From: Klebsormidium nitens
Lineage: Eukaryota > Streptophyta > Klebsormidiophyceae > Klebsormidiales > Klebsormidiaceae
Length of the DNA stretch: 64,000 nt
NCBI GenBank assembly: GCA_000708835.1
Contig: DF237081.1
Coordinates: 1-64,000, forward strand
Direction of reading: 5' to 3'
The notes beneath the pieces are model-generated. The model was not told where the DNA came from and made no database searches. It saw only the letters and a program-made list of their open reading frames with translations. Made by a program: the position numbers and the translations under genes. Each line of letters begins with the position of its first letter. Within the stretch, counting starts at the first letter, position 1. Below are positions 47,840 to 60,000 of the stretch, in pieces.

Positions 47840-50800
47840 ATGGAGGATAGACGCAGAACGACGGTAGCTGGGGGCAGGTTGCAAAAGCAGCACTCAGAGA
47901 TTTCTGGGAAAGACGCATCCGGTTGGAGCAACAGCGACACAGGATCTCCCTCCGGAGCCACCCTGAAGCGCCTCAAGTTGAAAGTTGGAGGCAGCACGCT
48001 CAGCTTGACCCCCAGTAAGTGACGTTATTCTGATAGCTCTTGGTGCTTGTACATGGGGCTTATTATGTACGTTTGTCGTAGAATCAGGACGTTCAGCGCA
48101 AGCGCACCGCCAGATGCTGAGGTGCAGAGACCATTTGCCAGTCACAAGTGTGTTCAAATTCATGTAGACGTGTGGTCAATTGCTTTCCTTTTGAGTACAT
48201 CGGGAACAGAGCTTCAGGCCCTTGTGAGCTGATTTGATGCCTCCAATTGTCCGTGGCCTGAACTGATGAGGCAGCCATCAGTAGAGAGAATGACTCTGCT
48301 CGATCGTTCCGCAGCCTTTGCAATCACCGACTTCAAGCTTGAATGATTGTTTGAGTCAGTCAACATGCTATCCAGCTGAAGTTTGAGCTTCTTTCGTGCT
48401 CGTTCGTCTCTCTTTGCCTTGACTCTTTCATAGAGAATCTCCTGATCAAAACTTTCTCATATCTGCAGGTCAGCAACCCTCCCCTGAGGTTACCCCCCAG
48501 TCGTTGCCTGCAGGCAGGTCCAAACCTCCTCAACCCTCTCCTTTAGAAGGCAAAAAGGGAAGCCCCCACTCTAGTTTCTTGGCTCCAGCCTCAGTGCCAG
48601 AGGAGACGCCTCCAAAGCGGAACCGCCGTGCGGTGGTTGAAGACTCTGATGAGGACGAGAGCCTGCCAGGGGGGGACGAGACAGACCTTTCCGACTCGGA
48701 CAGCCCCCCCCCCGTGCGGAAACGGGCAACTCTGCGGGGAACGGGGGAAGCAGAGAAAGGGACAGCAGAGCAAGCACTCAGGGAAAAGCGGAGTCCAAAA
48801 CCGAAAGTGATTTGGGATCCTGATGCCGGGGGGGGGCAAGACGTGCGCAGCCCAAAGGATGAGAAGCAGAAGAAAGTCAAGGCAACTCCAGAGCCGGCAA
48901 AGAAAGCAAAGCGGCCGGCTAAAGACGCCGGTGAGGAAGGCTCGTCGAGGAAGGCGGAAAAGGAAGCTATAGGGGTTCCCGCAGAAGAAGGGTTTGGGGT
49001 GTCTCCGCCTGTGGAAGGGCGGGAGAGGCGCCTTTCGAAACCGAAGGTCATTTGGGACCCAGACGACGATGACCGTGACTACCTCAAAGTGGTCAACAAG
49101 ACCCCGGAACCAAAAGGCCCTGTCAGTCCAAAGGCGCACGCGAGCCCGAACCCAAAGCAGAGTCACAAGAAGAGCAGCAAATCATCTGCAGGGCCTCTCG
49201 CGCCAGTACACCAAATGGAGAAAGAAGAGCCTTTGCCAGAAATCCCAAACCCCCAAATAGTACAAAATTCCGAGCAAGAAAGCGCCAGAAGCAGCCACTT
49301 GTCAGGTCCAAAACCTCCCGAGTTAACTGCCCCGGTGCGAATAGACCCACTAAACTCCCCTAGAATCCTCCTGTCCCCTCAGGCAGGAGCCTTTTCGCAC
49401 ACCCCCAAAAAGTTCGAAGTCCCTGAACCTGCTGCAACTTCACCGGCCACAACTCCAGGAAAGCGGAGAGACGTTCTAAGAGGAGGACTTGCTTCCCCTC
49501 AGGGAACAGGACTTTCGCCAGGGGGGCGGAGTCCCCAGGGATTCAAGCCCCCCCCAGAGCGGAGCCGGTTGCATGTCACGGAGCTGCACCTTGGGAGTGC
49601 GGAAAAGGGGGGCGATGTGAATGGGGACGGCGGGAGGGGGCTGGGGACACCGCATGGGATGGCCAGTCCAACGAAGAGGCTTGCAGGTACGTTTGGAGGG
49701 CTTGTCAGTTTGTTGCGTACTTCTTTGTTGTCGGCAGTGCCGACATGAGGGTCCTTCTTAGCATCACGCAATTTTGCGTCCAAGGAGGTGTTCCCTACCG
49801 TTAGTGGCTATTTGTTGACGTCAATTTTCCGGCTGCTTTTTCATGCCCAGTCGCATGCTCATTGTTGCTGCGCAGTTTGCGACTCGAACCTCCCGGCACT
49901 TGATAGTTGCGACCACCGCTTGGAGCCAGGTGAACAAGTGTGTCCGCTTCATTAGCCTGTCCACTTAGAAGGAACAACACGCCCCTTCTGAGCACCGAAG
50001 ACAAGAGCCCTTACGTTTCCTTGGCAGTCTGCGGACAAGAAAGTACACTGACGTCATCAATTTTCTGCAGACAAGAAGCGCATGCGGGAGGACACGGAGG
50101 CCGAGCGACAGCTGAAGAAGGAGGAGCGCGCGCGCAAGCGCAAGGCCGACACCGAGAAGGCCGCCCGCGAGGTCCAGGTGAGAACGGCGCGCCTGCTGAC
50201 GTCATCAGGTCTGTTGCTGGCGTCAGTGGAAGCAGAAGTCCGCTCGCTCGAGAGGGACGGACAATCTGCCGAATGTCACGAGAGAGTTGTTTCCTGGTGA
50301 CGTGGCTAAGAGGGCACGTGGTCGAAGGATTGGGGCACAAACCAGGTACAGTGTTTGACGAAGGATTGGGGCACACGGGATTATTGCTCTCATCACAGAA
50401 CGGCTGCAAAGCTCCACCGTTGTAAATGAAAATCTGCTTTCTCGATTTGCTGTGTGCGGCCGTTCATTATTAGATGGGGTTCTCCTCACAGGAAGATACC
50501 GTGCCCGCTTTTGAGGGACCTGTACGATGACGTGAAATGTAGTAAATGAAGGTCCTTTCGCGTTAGCCAAAGCGTTCACATGCATTCGGGGGCCCTGTAC
50601 GATGATGTCAAGTGTAGTAAGCGAAGTTCGGTTTGCCTTGACCAAATTGGTCCTGTGCAGGCGTCTGCGATCCAAAAGATTCTGGGACAGGAGAGCACGC
50701 GCAAGAAGCGGGAGGACGCGGTCCAGAAACGGAGGGACGCCAAGGAAGAGGTGGGGGATCGTGTTCGAATCTCGTATGTTTCTGGGTATGACGTAAGAAA

Positions 50801-52713
50801 ATGACGTTAAGGTGTCGTTGAGTTAAGGTAGATGCTGCAGTCGTGAACAGGGCAGAATCTGGGACGGTTACATCTATCGCTTGAGGAAACTCTCTCCCTG
50901 AAGCACATGTTACTGTCGGGCTGAAAGGATCCGGCTCTGTATATGTCGAAAAGTGTGCGCTGTATATTCCCTTTGTTCGAAGCACAGACCTGACAACGAT
51001 TCCAAGACGCTAGGGTCGTTGTTTAAAAAGAAACCCTAACGAGGCGGCCAGTGCAACCAAGCTAGGCGCCCTGAATGCAACTAGAGTGGGCGAAAAAACG
51101 AACGCTGAAACCAGTGCGGAAATGAGAGGGAGACTGAGCCCCCGCCACTAGCGCCCCCCATTTCGTGCGTGCATTCCCTTCCCACCACAACGAGGAATAA
51201 GAAATGGTCAAAAATGCAAAAAATGATGCTTTTTATAGCTTTATCAGGAGTCGAACAAATGATGAAAAAAAAAGATTGTTATGAACGGAGAACTTGTGAG
51301 CAGGAGCGTTTGGCTTCCGGCGCCGAAGCACCGGGCGACATGGTTCGCGTAATCGACAGCGCGTCTGGAGTGACCGTCATCTGGCCGGCGACCGTGCCGT
51401 TCCCCGTCGAACTGGCGCAGGCACCCATTGAGTGAGTCGCCTTCGACGAGAGTTTCTTTTTGCTCGCTTCTCGAGTTGTGGAAATGACAGAACATTTGGC
51501 CGGCGACCGTGCCATTCCCCATCGAATTGGCGCAGGGCCCATCGACGCTTCGACGAGAGTTGCATTTTGAGCCGTGAAATAAACGCAATAGCTGGCCGGA
51601 ACTTTTGCCGTTCCCCGTCGAACTGGCGCAGGCGCCCCTTGAGTTAGCAGCTCTTCGACAAGAACTCAATTTTTTTGAGCTGTAAAATCAACGCGCAGCT
51701 GGCCGGCGACCGTGCCGTTCCTCGTCGAACTGGCACAGGCGCCCATTGAGTGAGTCGCTTTTCGACGATAGCCGCGTCAAAGTCACCGTCCGAGTCGTCA
51801 AGCAGACGCGACAGTTCCTTCAAAACGGATCCGTCGATTGAATTTGGTAAGGCATAAGTGGTTGAGGAGGGTGCATACGCAACGACGTCTCAGGTTTGCA
51901 AGGGCACGTCAAATCACTTGAGCGTGCTGAAAAGCCGGCCTTCTCATTGGTAAGCCTGGTACATGAGTTTCATTGTCTTTTAAACGTTCTGAGAAATTTG
52001 CCGAAGGCAAGTCTTTTGAACGCACTTCTATCCGTTTCCCAGTACCCCTTCGTGCGACTCCTTTATTTTGAGGTTCCCATTTCGTTCGGCTACGGGCATG
52101 CCTTGTGCGTTTTTCACTACATCTGGTATACTGGCGTTTGACGGGGAAGAAGATAATGGGCGTTCGAAGGACTTCCATTTTGTTCGACTTTGCATGACGT
52201 TTCACATTTCCAGTCGTCCTGCACCCTTTCCTTCCATGTTAACAAGGGTATCGTAGATCGTCGTTTTTAGCAAACTGTTTGGGAGGGACGTTGCACGTCC
52301 TGACTATATCATCGCTCGTCCTCCATAATAACACCGAGCCACTCAATGAGGTTCCGGTTAACAGGGGGATTTTACGAAGGAAAGGTGCATAAACAGTTAT
52401 TTCTTACGGCCAAGAACGATGCGATTGATGCTTTACCTTGTGCGTTTGCTGTCGCACGACTTTGTGCCAAGGCACTCACGCTGAGATAGTCGATTTTGAT
52501 TGTACAATTATTGTAAATTCAATTTATTCAGTTATGCTTCATTTTTGCAGGCCTCCTCCACCGCTATCAAAGTGCTCTGCTCCAGCATGCGGAAACGCAT
52601 ACAAGTATCGGGACTCCCAAACCCTCCTCCCGTTGTGTAGCCTGCAATGCTATAGAGCAGTGAGAGCGCATCCCCAATCAAGCGCGCGAGTTTTGGTGAG
52701 CTCCGGCGGATAA
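47840..52713 (+). CDS. INO80B: INO80 chromatin-remodelling complex subunit B (IES2/PAPA-1 type)
   Basis: Six exons join in phase to 626 residues: 47840-48014, 48469-49686, 50071-50177, 50661-50750, 51304-51431, 52551-52713. The N-terminus has Leu-Lys-Leu-Lys-Val-Gly-Gly. Exon 2 is a long acidic/Pro/Ser-rich disordered region with two copies of Lys-Pro-Lys-Val-Ile-Trp-Asp-Pro-Asp. Exons 3 and 4 form the charged PAPA-1 helix (Lys-Lys-Arg-Met-Arg-Glu..., Ala-Ile-Gln-Lys-Ile-Leu-Gly-Gln-Glu-Ser-x-Arg-Lys-Lys-Arg-Glu). Exon 6 is the HIT-type zinc finger with Cys581, Cys586, Cys602 and Cys606 and the hallmark Tyr-Lys-Tyr-Arg-Asp-Ser. In other eukaryotes this subunit binds the Ino80 ATPase module and supports nucleosome remodelling. 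Exon 5 (which should hold the conserved beta-strand segment) has the least certain acceptor. Confidence 0.9.
50515..50655 (+). repeat. Tandem duplication next to exon 4 acceptor of INO80B
   Basis: Two copies of CCTGTACGATGA-GT-AA-TGTAGTAA followed by a GCCAAAG/ACCAAAT block start about 75 bases apart (about 50518 and 50593). The second runs into the functional acceptor; the first ends in a decayed acceptor-like sequence. Confidence 0.75.
51480..51765 (+). repeat. Three decayed copies of exon 5 end in intron 5 of INO80B
   Basis: The exon 5 end and donor (ATCTGGCCGGCGACCGTG... CCCATTGA then GTGAGTCGC) recur at about 51488-51545, 51590-51650 and 51698-51765. The last copy keeps an intact GTGAGTCGC donor; the other two have a changed or missing donor. 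Confidence 0.9.
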
Positions 52714-54021
52714 CTCAGGAACCTGCACTAAAGTGTATCGCTCTATCGTGTGACAACGTCCGACTTCAAAGCAAATACTTGATTGAAAGCAAATCACTCG
52801 CTCACACTGGAATCACTCGGATTGAAGCTCGACGAATGTTCGTGATCTGGTCGAACCGTTCGACCCATGTACGAGCCGATCTTAGACCCTGACCCACTTT
52901 GCAGAACTTGGGACTCTTCATGACCAGATGTCGCACGCTTTTACTGGCCAAGTTTTGCATGGTTTAAAGGATTGAAACTTCAAATGGGGCATGGGCATGA
53001 CCATGTATGCGGTATCTTTCGTTGCCGGGACGTTGAGAAGAGCGTGGCGCAGGCTGCACATCTTCATTATGTGCTTTCATGCAATACTAATTGTAAAGTT
53101 GTATATTGTGCCCTAGCAAAGAATGAACAATTTGCAATACATCACAATCATGCAGTACGCGTGTAGGCCAACTCATATACTCGGAAATGACACCTCACAC
53201 GTTGGAATATGTACGCTGCCCGGCCCGGGCCCAGCTGCTGGGCCGGCGCTTAAGAAGGCCCATGTCCTTAAGAAGGCCAGTCCTCAAATTCAAACAAATC
53301 CGCGACTGATTTTAATGCAATTTGCATGCTTAATTTGTCACATGTGCTCCGCGGGGTCTTCAAGACTACACATGCCCCGGGGGCCCGCGGCCGGCCCCGC
53401 AATTATACTACATTACGTGCATGCCAACAAGTCATGGTGCTTGCAGCAATTTCATATATTTATTATGATCATCATGTGCTCCGCACTTTCATAATTAGTA
53501 TGATCATGACACTGCATGCACCCTGAACTAGCTTAAATTGGCAGCCAGCTCTATATATTGCGAGAGCTGGCGCGAGGATTGGAGCAAAGCGGAATATTGC
53601 AACGTACCGTACTTGAACTCGATGTGACGCGCACAGCACTTTGTTTGAACGTTGCGACGGTGACCTTTGCAAAATTCAGTTTATGCACTGTTGCGCAGCC
53701 GCCTACCGCACTTGTCTTGGGCCTGGCATGTATATTGCCTGGTAAGCCATTACGTTAACCTCCTATCCTGTTTGCCAGCAAAGATGCGAGCACGGTACCG
53801 CCTTCATCAATGTGCAACAATCATGACATTCAATCCACACTGGTTTGACGTGACCACGAACACTTGGAATAACACAACATCACTCTGCCTTATCGGAGGT
53901 ACAATTGGCAAGCGCGAAATGTCACGTTTCTGAGGGGTCTCTTCGGATAAGCGGCGCAAGAGGTTCTGTAAGGTACCAGCAAGTGGTAAAGCAAAGGCTA
54001 AAGCTAACGAAGACCGCCAGC
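52714..54021. other. Convergent intergenic region with GC palindromic patches
   Basis: It lies between the convergent INO80B and LIMR genes. Two GC-rich inverted-repeat patches (GGCCCGGGCC at about 53224 and a GGGGGCCCGCGGCCGGCC patch near 53380) are set in AT-rich, TGCATG-rich sequence. CATGTGCTCCGC occurs twice (about 53340 and 53472). This may be a decayed foldback element; no gene is seen. Confidence 0.4.
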
Positions 54022-57000
54022 TTAAGTGTTCAGATCCGCCATCGTCATCTTTCTCCGGACCTTCCGCTTCCTCCACCCGAACGCCAAGTACCAGAAGAGC
54101 GTTAACAGCGCGAAAACGACGAATGCAATGGGGAAAATGTTGAACCTGCAAAGCATCTCGCCCGTGTCAGATTGAAGAACGTTTCACAGACAATCAGCGA
54201 TGCTTCAAATCAATCCTGATCCGACCAGATGCATTCTGGGGCCAGTAGCGCACAGCATAGCTAGATTGTCTGTGGTGCCAAAAGTTGCTTCGTCGAAGCC
54301 AAGAGGACAGTGCAATGATCTCGACAAACCCTCTTTCACGCCCAATCCTTTTCCCCCAGATCCAACGCGCATTTCCGTAGGGAAACGAGAGCAGGGCAGG
54401 CCTTTGATGGAAGCTCGGACGTAAGAGCGGATTCAAAACCCTGACTTTCTGGATGTTGTTTTGAACATGTACGTGCGACTCTGTGAGCGGCTCACCTGAA
54501 GAGGTACTTGATGCCCCGCAGGTTTTGCAGCTGCTGTCCGAAAATCTCGGAGACGGCAGTCTCTTGCGCGTATACCGCAAACGCGGACTGGCAGAACAAG
54601 ATAACGCTGCAGCAACCCGGAGCACGAGTTAGTTGTGGCGACTGGATAAACCGCTGGGGGTCCTTGCAGTAGGTTGCTCGTTTGCTTAATGAACCTTGTT
54701 TCTCAAGGTTCAGGGCCACGTAAAGTCTTGCCTTCAGATAATGTAAGAGAAGATAACGGCAGAACAAAGTTGACCCGACTCGAAAAGAAGTGGCGGATCA
54801 AGAACTTTTGGATCCTCAACTGCTGGCAAAGTTTGCGGTTCCTCACATCCACATCAGATCGAGGATCATATGTCCCATTAATTCCAACGGCAAGGTTTGT
54901 ACACAGGTGTGCTACATACAGCGGAGGCTACAAGTTCAAAGATTCGATGCGTTCGAGTGGATGGCAAGAAAACTTTCCAATCATGCGGCTTAAAACCATT
55001 CGGCTTCTTTCTTTTGTAACACACAGCTTTGCGAACCTCGTCAAACCGGTCCCCAGAACTTCGACGGTGCTCGTTTCGTGCTTGTTTCCTGTTCGAACGA
55101 AACACAGCGCTCGGAAGCTCCAACGGACCGCTCCTCCGGAAAATTAGAAGCCTGGCCCTTCGACTGAGGAAGATCTACGGTTAATTTCATCCTGGGTTTT
55201 CCGAAAGAGCTTTGTACAAGATTGTCGAGATCTGCCGTATGCTCCTTACCTGGAGGAGCAGAGCAGTATGAGGGCGACGTTGAAGAGGAACGAGTTCATG
55301 AGGGTCTTGCCAGACCTGCCAAGAGAGGAGAGGGCAACACATTAGAACTGCAAAAACTTCGGGAAAGCACGCCTGGTAAATTTGCGTCTGCAAGCCTTCA
55401 CAATGATTTCCAGAGAGACTGGTATTGACAACAGGAAAGGAAGTACGAGCAACAACGGACAGGAGGTAACAGGGTAAAGTAAAGGCAGTACAAGCGAAAC
55501 GAAGGCAGTACAAGCGCGAACCGACAGATAAGATACGGTGGGGAAGGAACAAAACAAGAGAACGCAGCAACAGGACTGATCAGGAGCAGCTGAAGAAGAC
55601 AGAATACGGACCAACGGGACAGATCAAGAACAGAAAGAGGAAGTAAGGCGCAGCAGCGAAACATGCTTCGCAATTCTGTGGCCTTGCGTTCCTAAAAGTC
55701 TAAAAATTTGAACCTCATGTTTTTCAGGAGTGGATGGGGCGAAGAGGGAAAACGAGAGGCGCAAACAGGAACCAACGAAAAGGATTGGCGGCCCCATTTA
55801 TGAGATGGATGGTGAAAGGTAAGCAGGTTGAAGCAGATGGGCAAAAGGGAAACATGGAAAGACGCAGAACAGAATGATAAAGACGGACTGGCGGCCTCAC
55901 TCCATGGGATGATTGGTGAAAATGAGCAGATCAAAGCAGATGGGCAAAGAGCAAAGGATGAAAGACGCGAAGAGGAGCGGACGAGACCATATGGTGTCCT
56001 AGTTAAAAGGAAAAAGATGAGCAGATTATAGCAGATAGGCCAAGAGAAAAAGACGAAAAACAGGAAAAAGGAGCTGACGAGAGCTTCCTGAGGTCTTCCT
56101 TCATGGGGTAGAAGGTAGAAATGAGCAGTTAAAGCAGGACAGCAAAAAGAAAAGCTTGAAAGACGCAAATCAGGGAACCGAGAAAATGGGAAGGCGTCTC
56201 ACTTCATTGGTTGAATGGTGAAGGTGAGCAAGTCGAAGCCGATGGGCAAAGCTAAAAAACTCAAAGAAGCGGAAAAAGAAACAAGGAGACGGGCTGGCGG
56301 CCTCACTTCATGAGAGAACAAGATGAGAGGAAAAGATGAGAAGACACGAAGAAGGAGCGGACGAAAGCTGCTTGAGGTCTTACTTCATGGGGTGGATCGT
56401 TAAATATGAGCAGGTCAAAGAAGATGGGCAAAAGGAAAACGTTGAAAGACGCAGAACAAAACGATAAAGACGGACTGGCGGCCTCACTTCATGGGATGAA
56501 TGGTAAATATGAGCAGGTTGAAACCGGCCTTCATTTCCCCGGCCATGAGGCAGAGGAAGAGGTAGAAGCAGAAGGCGGCAAACGCAACGGTGCCGAGCAG
56601 ACCTGCAAAGGAAAAAAAAAATGCGAGGTTCGAATGCGATTTGGGCGAGCTCTGGGAGCGATTTTGGGCGAGATTTGGGCGAGGGCTGGTGAGGCTTAGG
56701 TGGGTGGGTTTTGGGCAAGACTCTGGGCGGGGTTTGGGCGAGTGTTCCGGCGAGGTTTTGACGTTTTAAGGAAGGTTGGGTGGACTTGCGCGAGGTTTGG
56801 ACGGAATTTCAGGTAGGGTCTGGTGACCTGCAAAGCTATTCAAACCCACATTTAAGGTCCAACTTGACGAAGGCCTGGTTCAAATTTTTCGACTGCGGCG
56901 GCTTGATGAGCACGCAATATACCAATCTCCACCATATCCACAAACCCGACCCAACCCGAGCGTATTCAAACCCCGCAGAAACTCACCCCACGCTTCGTCC

Positions 57001-60000
57001 AACTTGACGAAGGCCTGGTTCAGAAACTGTAACAGCGGCAGCTTGATGAGCACGTAGATAATAATCGGACGTCCACTATAACCCCAGCAAACCTCGAACC
57101 CAAACCGAGAAGATAACTAAGTTGGTTTCAAACCCAGAGACTTACCCCACGCTTCGTCCAACTTGACAAAGGCCTGGTTCAGAAACTGCGACAGCGGCGG
57201 CTTGATGAGCACGTAGATGATGATGTGAATGATCCACGCGATCGAGGCCACGATGCCGATGAGGCCGAAGAACAGGTTGCCGAAGTAGCGCAGCACGGTG
57301 AAGATCCACAGCGCCTCCGGCTGCTCGCCCTGCGGGTACATCTCGGTCAGGTACGTCTCGTCCTCCTCCAGAAGAAGCAGCTCCTGCGGGAAAAGAGTTC
57401 AAATATGGTTTATCAGACATGATATGACGAGACATTGTGTTCGTATCTCTCGCCGTGCAGGTACATCTCGTTCAGGCACTGCTCATCCTCCTCCTGAAAA
57501 GCAGCTCCTCTGAGGAAGTTTGTTTCCAAAGAGATATATAGGGTTCCCGTGTTTGCGAGGTTGAGAAACTAAAGAACCTTCTTGCAAGGCAGTGCTCGCT
57601 AGAGGGACGTCTCGGTCAGGTGCTGCTCGTCCTCCTTCAAGAGCAGCAGCTTCTGTGGGACAATGGAAAGAAGAAGTACGGTTCCTTGAACCTGCATTTA
57701 CGGGTTTTGCAAATTTCGAACTTCTGCCTGCATCGAAGATACTCGTAGCAAAGGGTACGTTTCCGTCAGATACTGCTCGTCCCTTTCGGGATCAGCAGCT
57801 CGCCTTCAACGGAGTGTGAAAGGTCTTTGTATCTATCGAAGAGGGAACGACGACCTGCTTTAGAACTCTCACCCTCACCAGCTCAAATGAAAACACTCGC
57901 TCCCGCAATCAGACCGAGAAAAACGACTCGAAGGCTCACCCGCTCCACCCGGCGCACGTTCTTGCGCCAGTTGCGGCCCTTGTTCCCGGAGCGCTCCTCG
58001 CGCTGCAGCGCCAGGGCCACGTCTCGGATGTCCTTGGACCGCTTTGCCAGGTCCGTCGCTTCCTACAAGAGAAGAGCGGCGTGGATTAGAATCAGTCTCA
58101 CGCGCCCAAATGACAATTGTGGAACTGTGGTTGCCAGGTTACGTTGACGCTTGCAGGGAAGGGGGCTTAGATTCTTGTCAGGCGAACGACTCAGAAGATA
58201 CGTAGTGCTCAGTTGAACCACTGGCCTCGCTACCTGCGGATGACGTCAGCAGGGGGAGTCGAAAATCGTCTGCGACACGGTGCATCTGTAGTCACGACTG
58301 AAAGGCCATCTCTTAAGAGAAGGGCTGAAAAGTTTTCAAGGCTCCGCCGGCTTCTGCGTCCCTTTTCGCTGCCAAACAGGACGCACCGCTCGAGGAAAAA
58401 CACCATGCACCGCCTCCTTCAAACAAGTTCCCCAGTCGACTCAAAAGACGTCTAGCAATCTTTTCAAAGGCGTCAAATTTTACTTTGACGCGTGGCTTGT
58501 GCAGGAATGGACACGTGGCTGACCTTGATGTACTCCGAACGGCTGATGACGGCCGTTGGGCGCCGCAAGAAGGCGAAGATCATGTCAAGGGGTAGGCACA
58601 TGATACCAATCCCGCCAAAGATCTGCACGGCAAACGAACAAGTGGATTTATTCTGAGTCGGTGTTAACGATCTCGGCGATTCCGGGTAGGATTTGAGACC
58701 TCAAAAGCGCAGCCGGAAGCCCAGCTTCTTGACCTGCTTCAGGCCCGAAAAGAGGGTTTCTGTCGGGTCGGTCTCAACAGGTAGTTTCGCTGACCATCTG
58801 GTTTAATGTCACGCCCCCAGCTTCATGGCAGCGTGGGGCTTGGAGATTGTGGAACCCGCCGGAATATGAGCGATTAAAGTCCGCATAGCTTGTTGGTGGA
58901 TGTGAACTCGCAAGCAATCAAACGTAGTTGAACCTCTGTGCATTTTCGATGCTTCCGATGATCCTTTTGTCGACTGATGACGACAGCTCCCACTTGCATC
59001 CGTCCGTTCTCAAGTGCGTCCCCTCGAGAAAAAGAGCGCCTATCTACGGGCTAAAGTGCCTGGGCGAAAAGGGCGGCCGGCTAAACCCAACGACTCTGGT
59101 TGTATGATCTGTAACCACGTTTTGGTCTAGCTCGCTTGTCGAGTCGTGGCCACCAGAAATGGCCACCGAGGAGCGATTCCGTCACAGGAGCTGTTTGCGT
59201 CGCATCAACCAGCAAGGGCCTTTGTTCGCGACGATTCCAAGAGGGTGACGTCATCAAGTGACGTCACCTTTGGGTGGTCTGGTGTGCTCACCGAGAAGAG
59301 GACGGATCCGACGATCGTGGTGATCGCGATGACGTACACCGGGAAGGTCGTCCGGATGGTCCACGTCTCGCCCGTGTAGGAGGGGGCTTGCAAGGCGTCG
59401 CACTGTAGAAAAAAGCGTGCTTTGATTACGAATGAACGAGATGAGAGACGGTACTTGTCTACTACTGCACCAAAAGCAACAGAGTAACCCCTCCCGCCAA
59501 TGAAACACTATATTTGGAATGTACTGAATGACCAGATCTCGTTCTGAAATATAGAACTCTTCACAAGTGTGCTGACCTAGTCAAAAGAGTGATAATGAGC
59601 TTCAAAGGAAGCACCAAGCAACCCGAAGCGGCGTTCCTTGAATATACCGGCTCTCCACGCATACTCATCCTGAGCCCCAGATAACATAACCCGCCCATGG
59701 CTGCCACTTATTTCATCTTCTGGATTGAGCACAATTTCTCCAGATCCACCGACGCAAGTGCTTATGCTGTTGGCCGAGGCAGGATACCAATAAGACCCCA
59801 AGAGTAAAGTACCGTATCCTCGCCTCGCTTACTCCTGCCGCCTTCTTTTGCACAATCGTTAACCATGTCCCAAACTCTGGTGCAGCACAGCAATACGAAG
59901 CGCTTCAGAGTCGCAACCGGCCGCTTCTCCAAGAAGCAGGCAGCCTGGTTTGCGACCAGTGCATATCTAGAGTTTGCTTCTCTTTCGTATTTCAAAGAAT

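Noticed and set aside
48530-49166. Minus-strand frames within INO80B exon 2
   Set aside because: They are shadows of the plus-strand exon, which carries the conserved gene.
59577-59801. Coding-like 74-codon minus-strand frame in LIMR intron 4
   Set aside because: It has no ATG-supported start, no family resemblance and no splice pair that would add it in phase; probably a fragment or chance.
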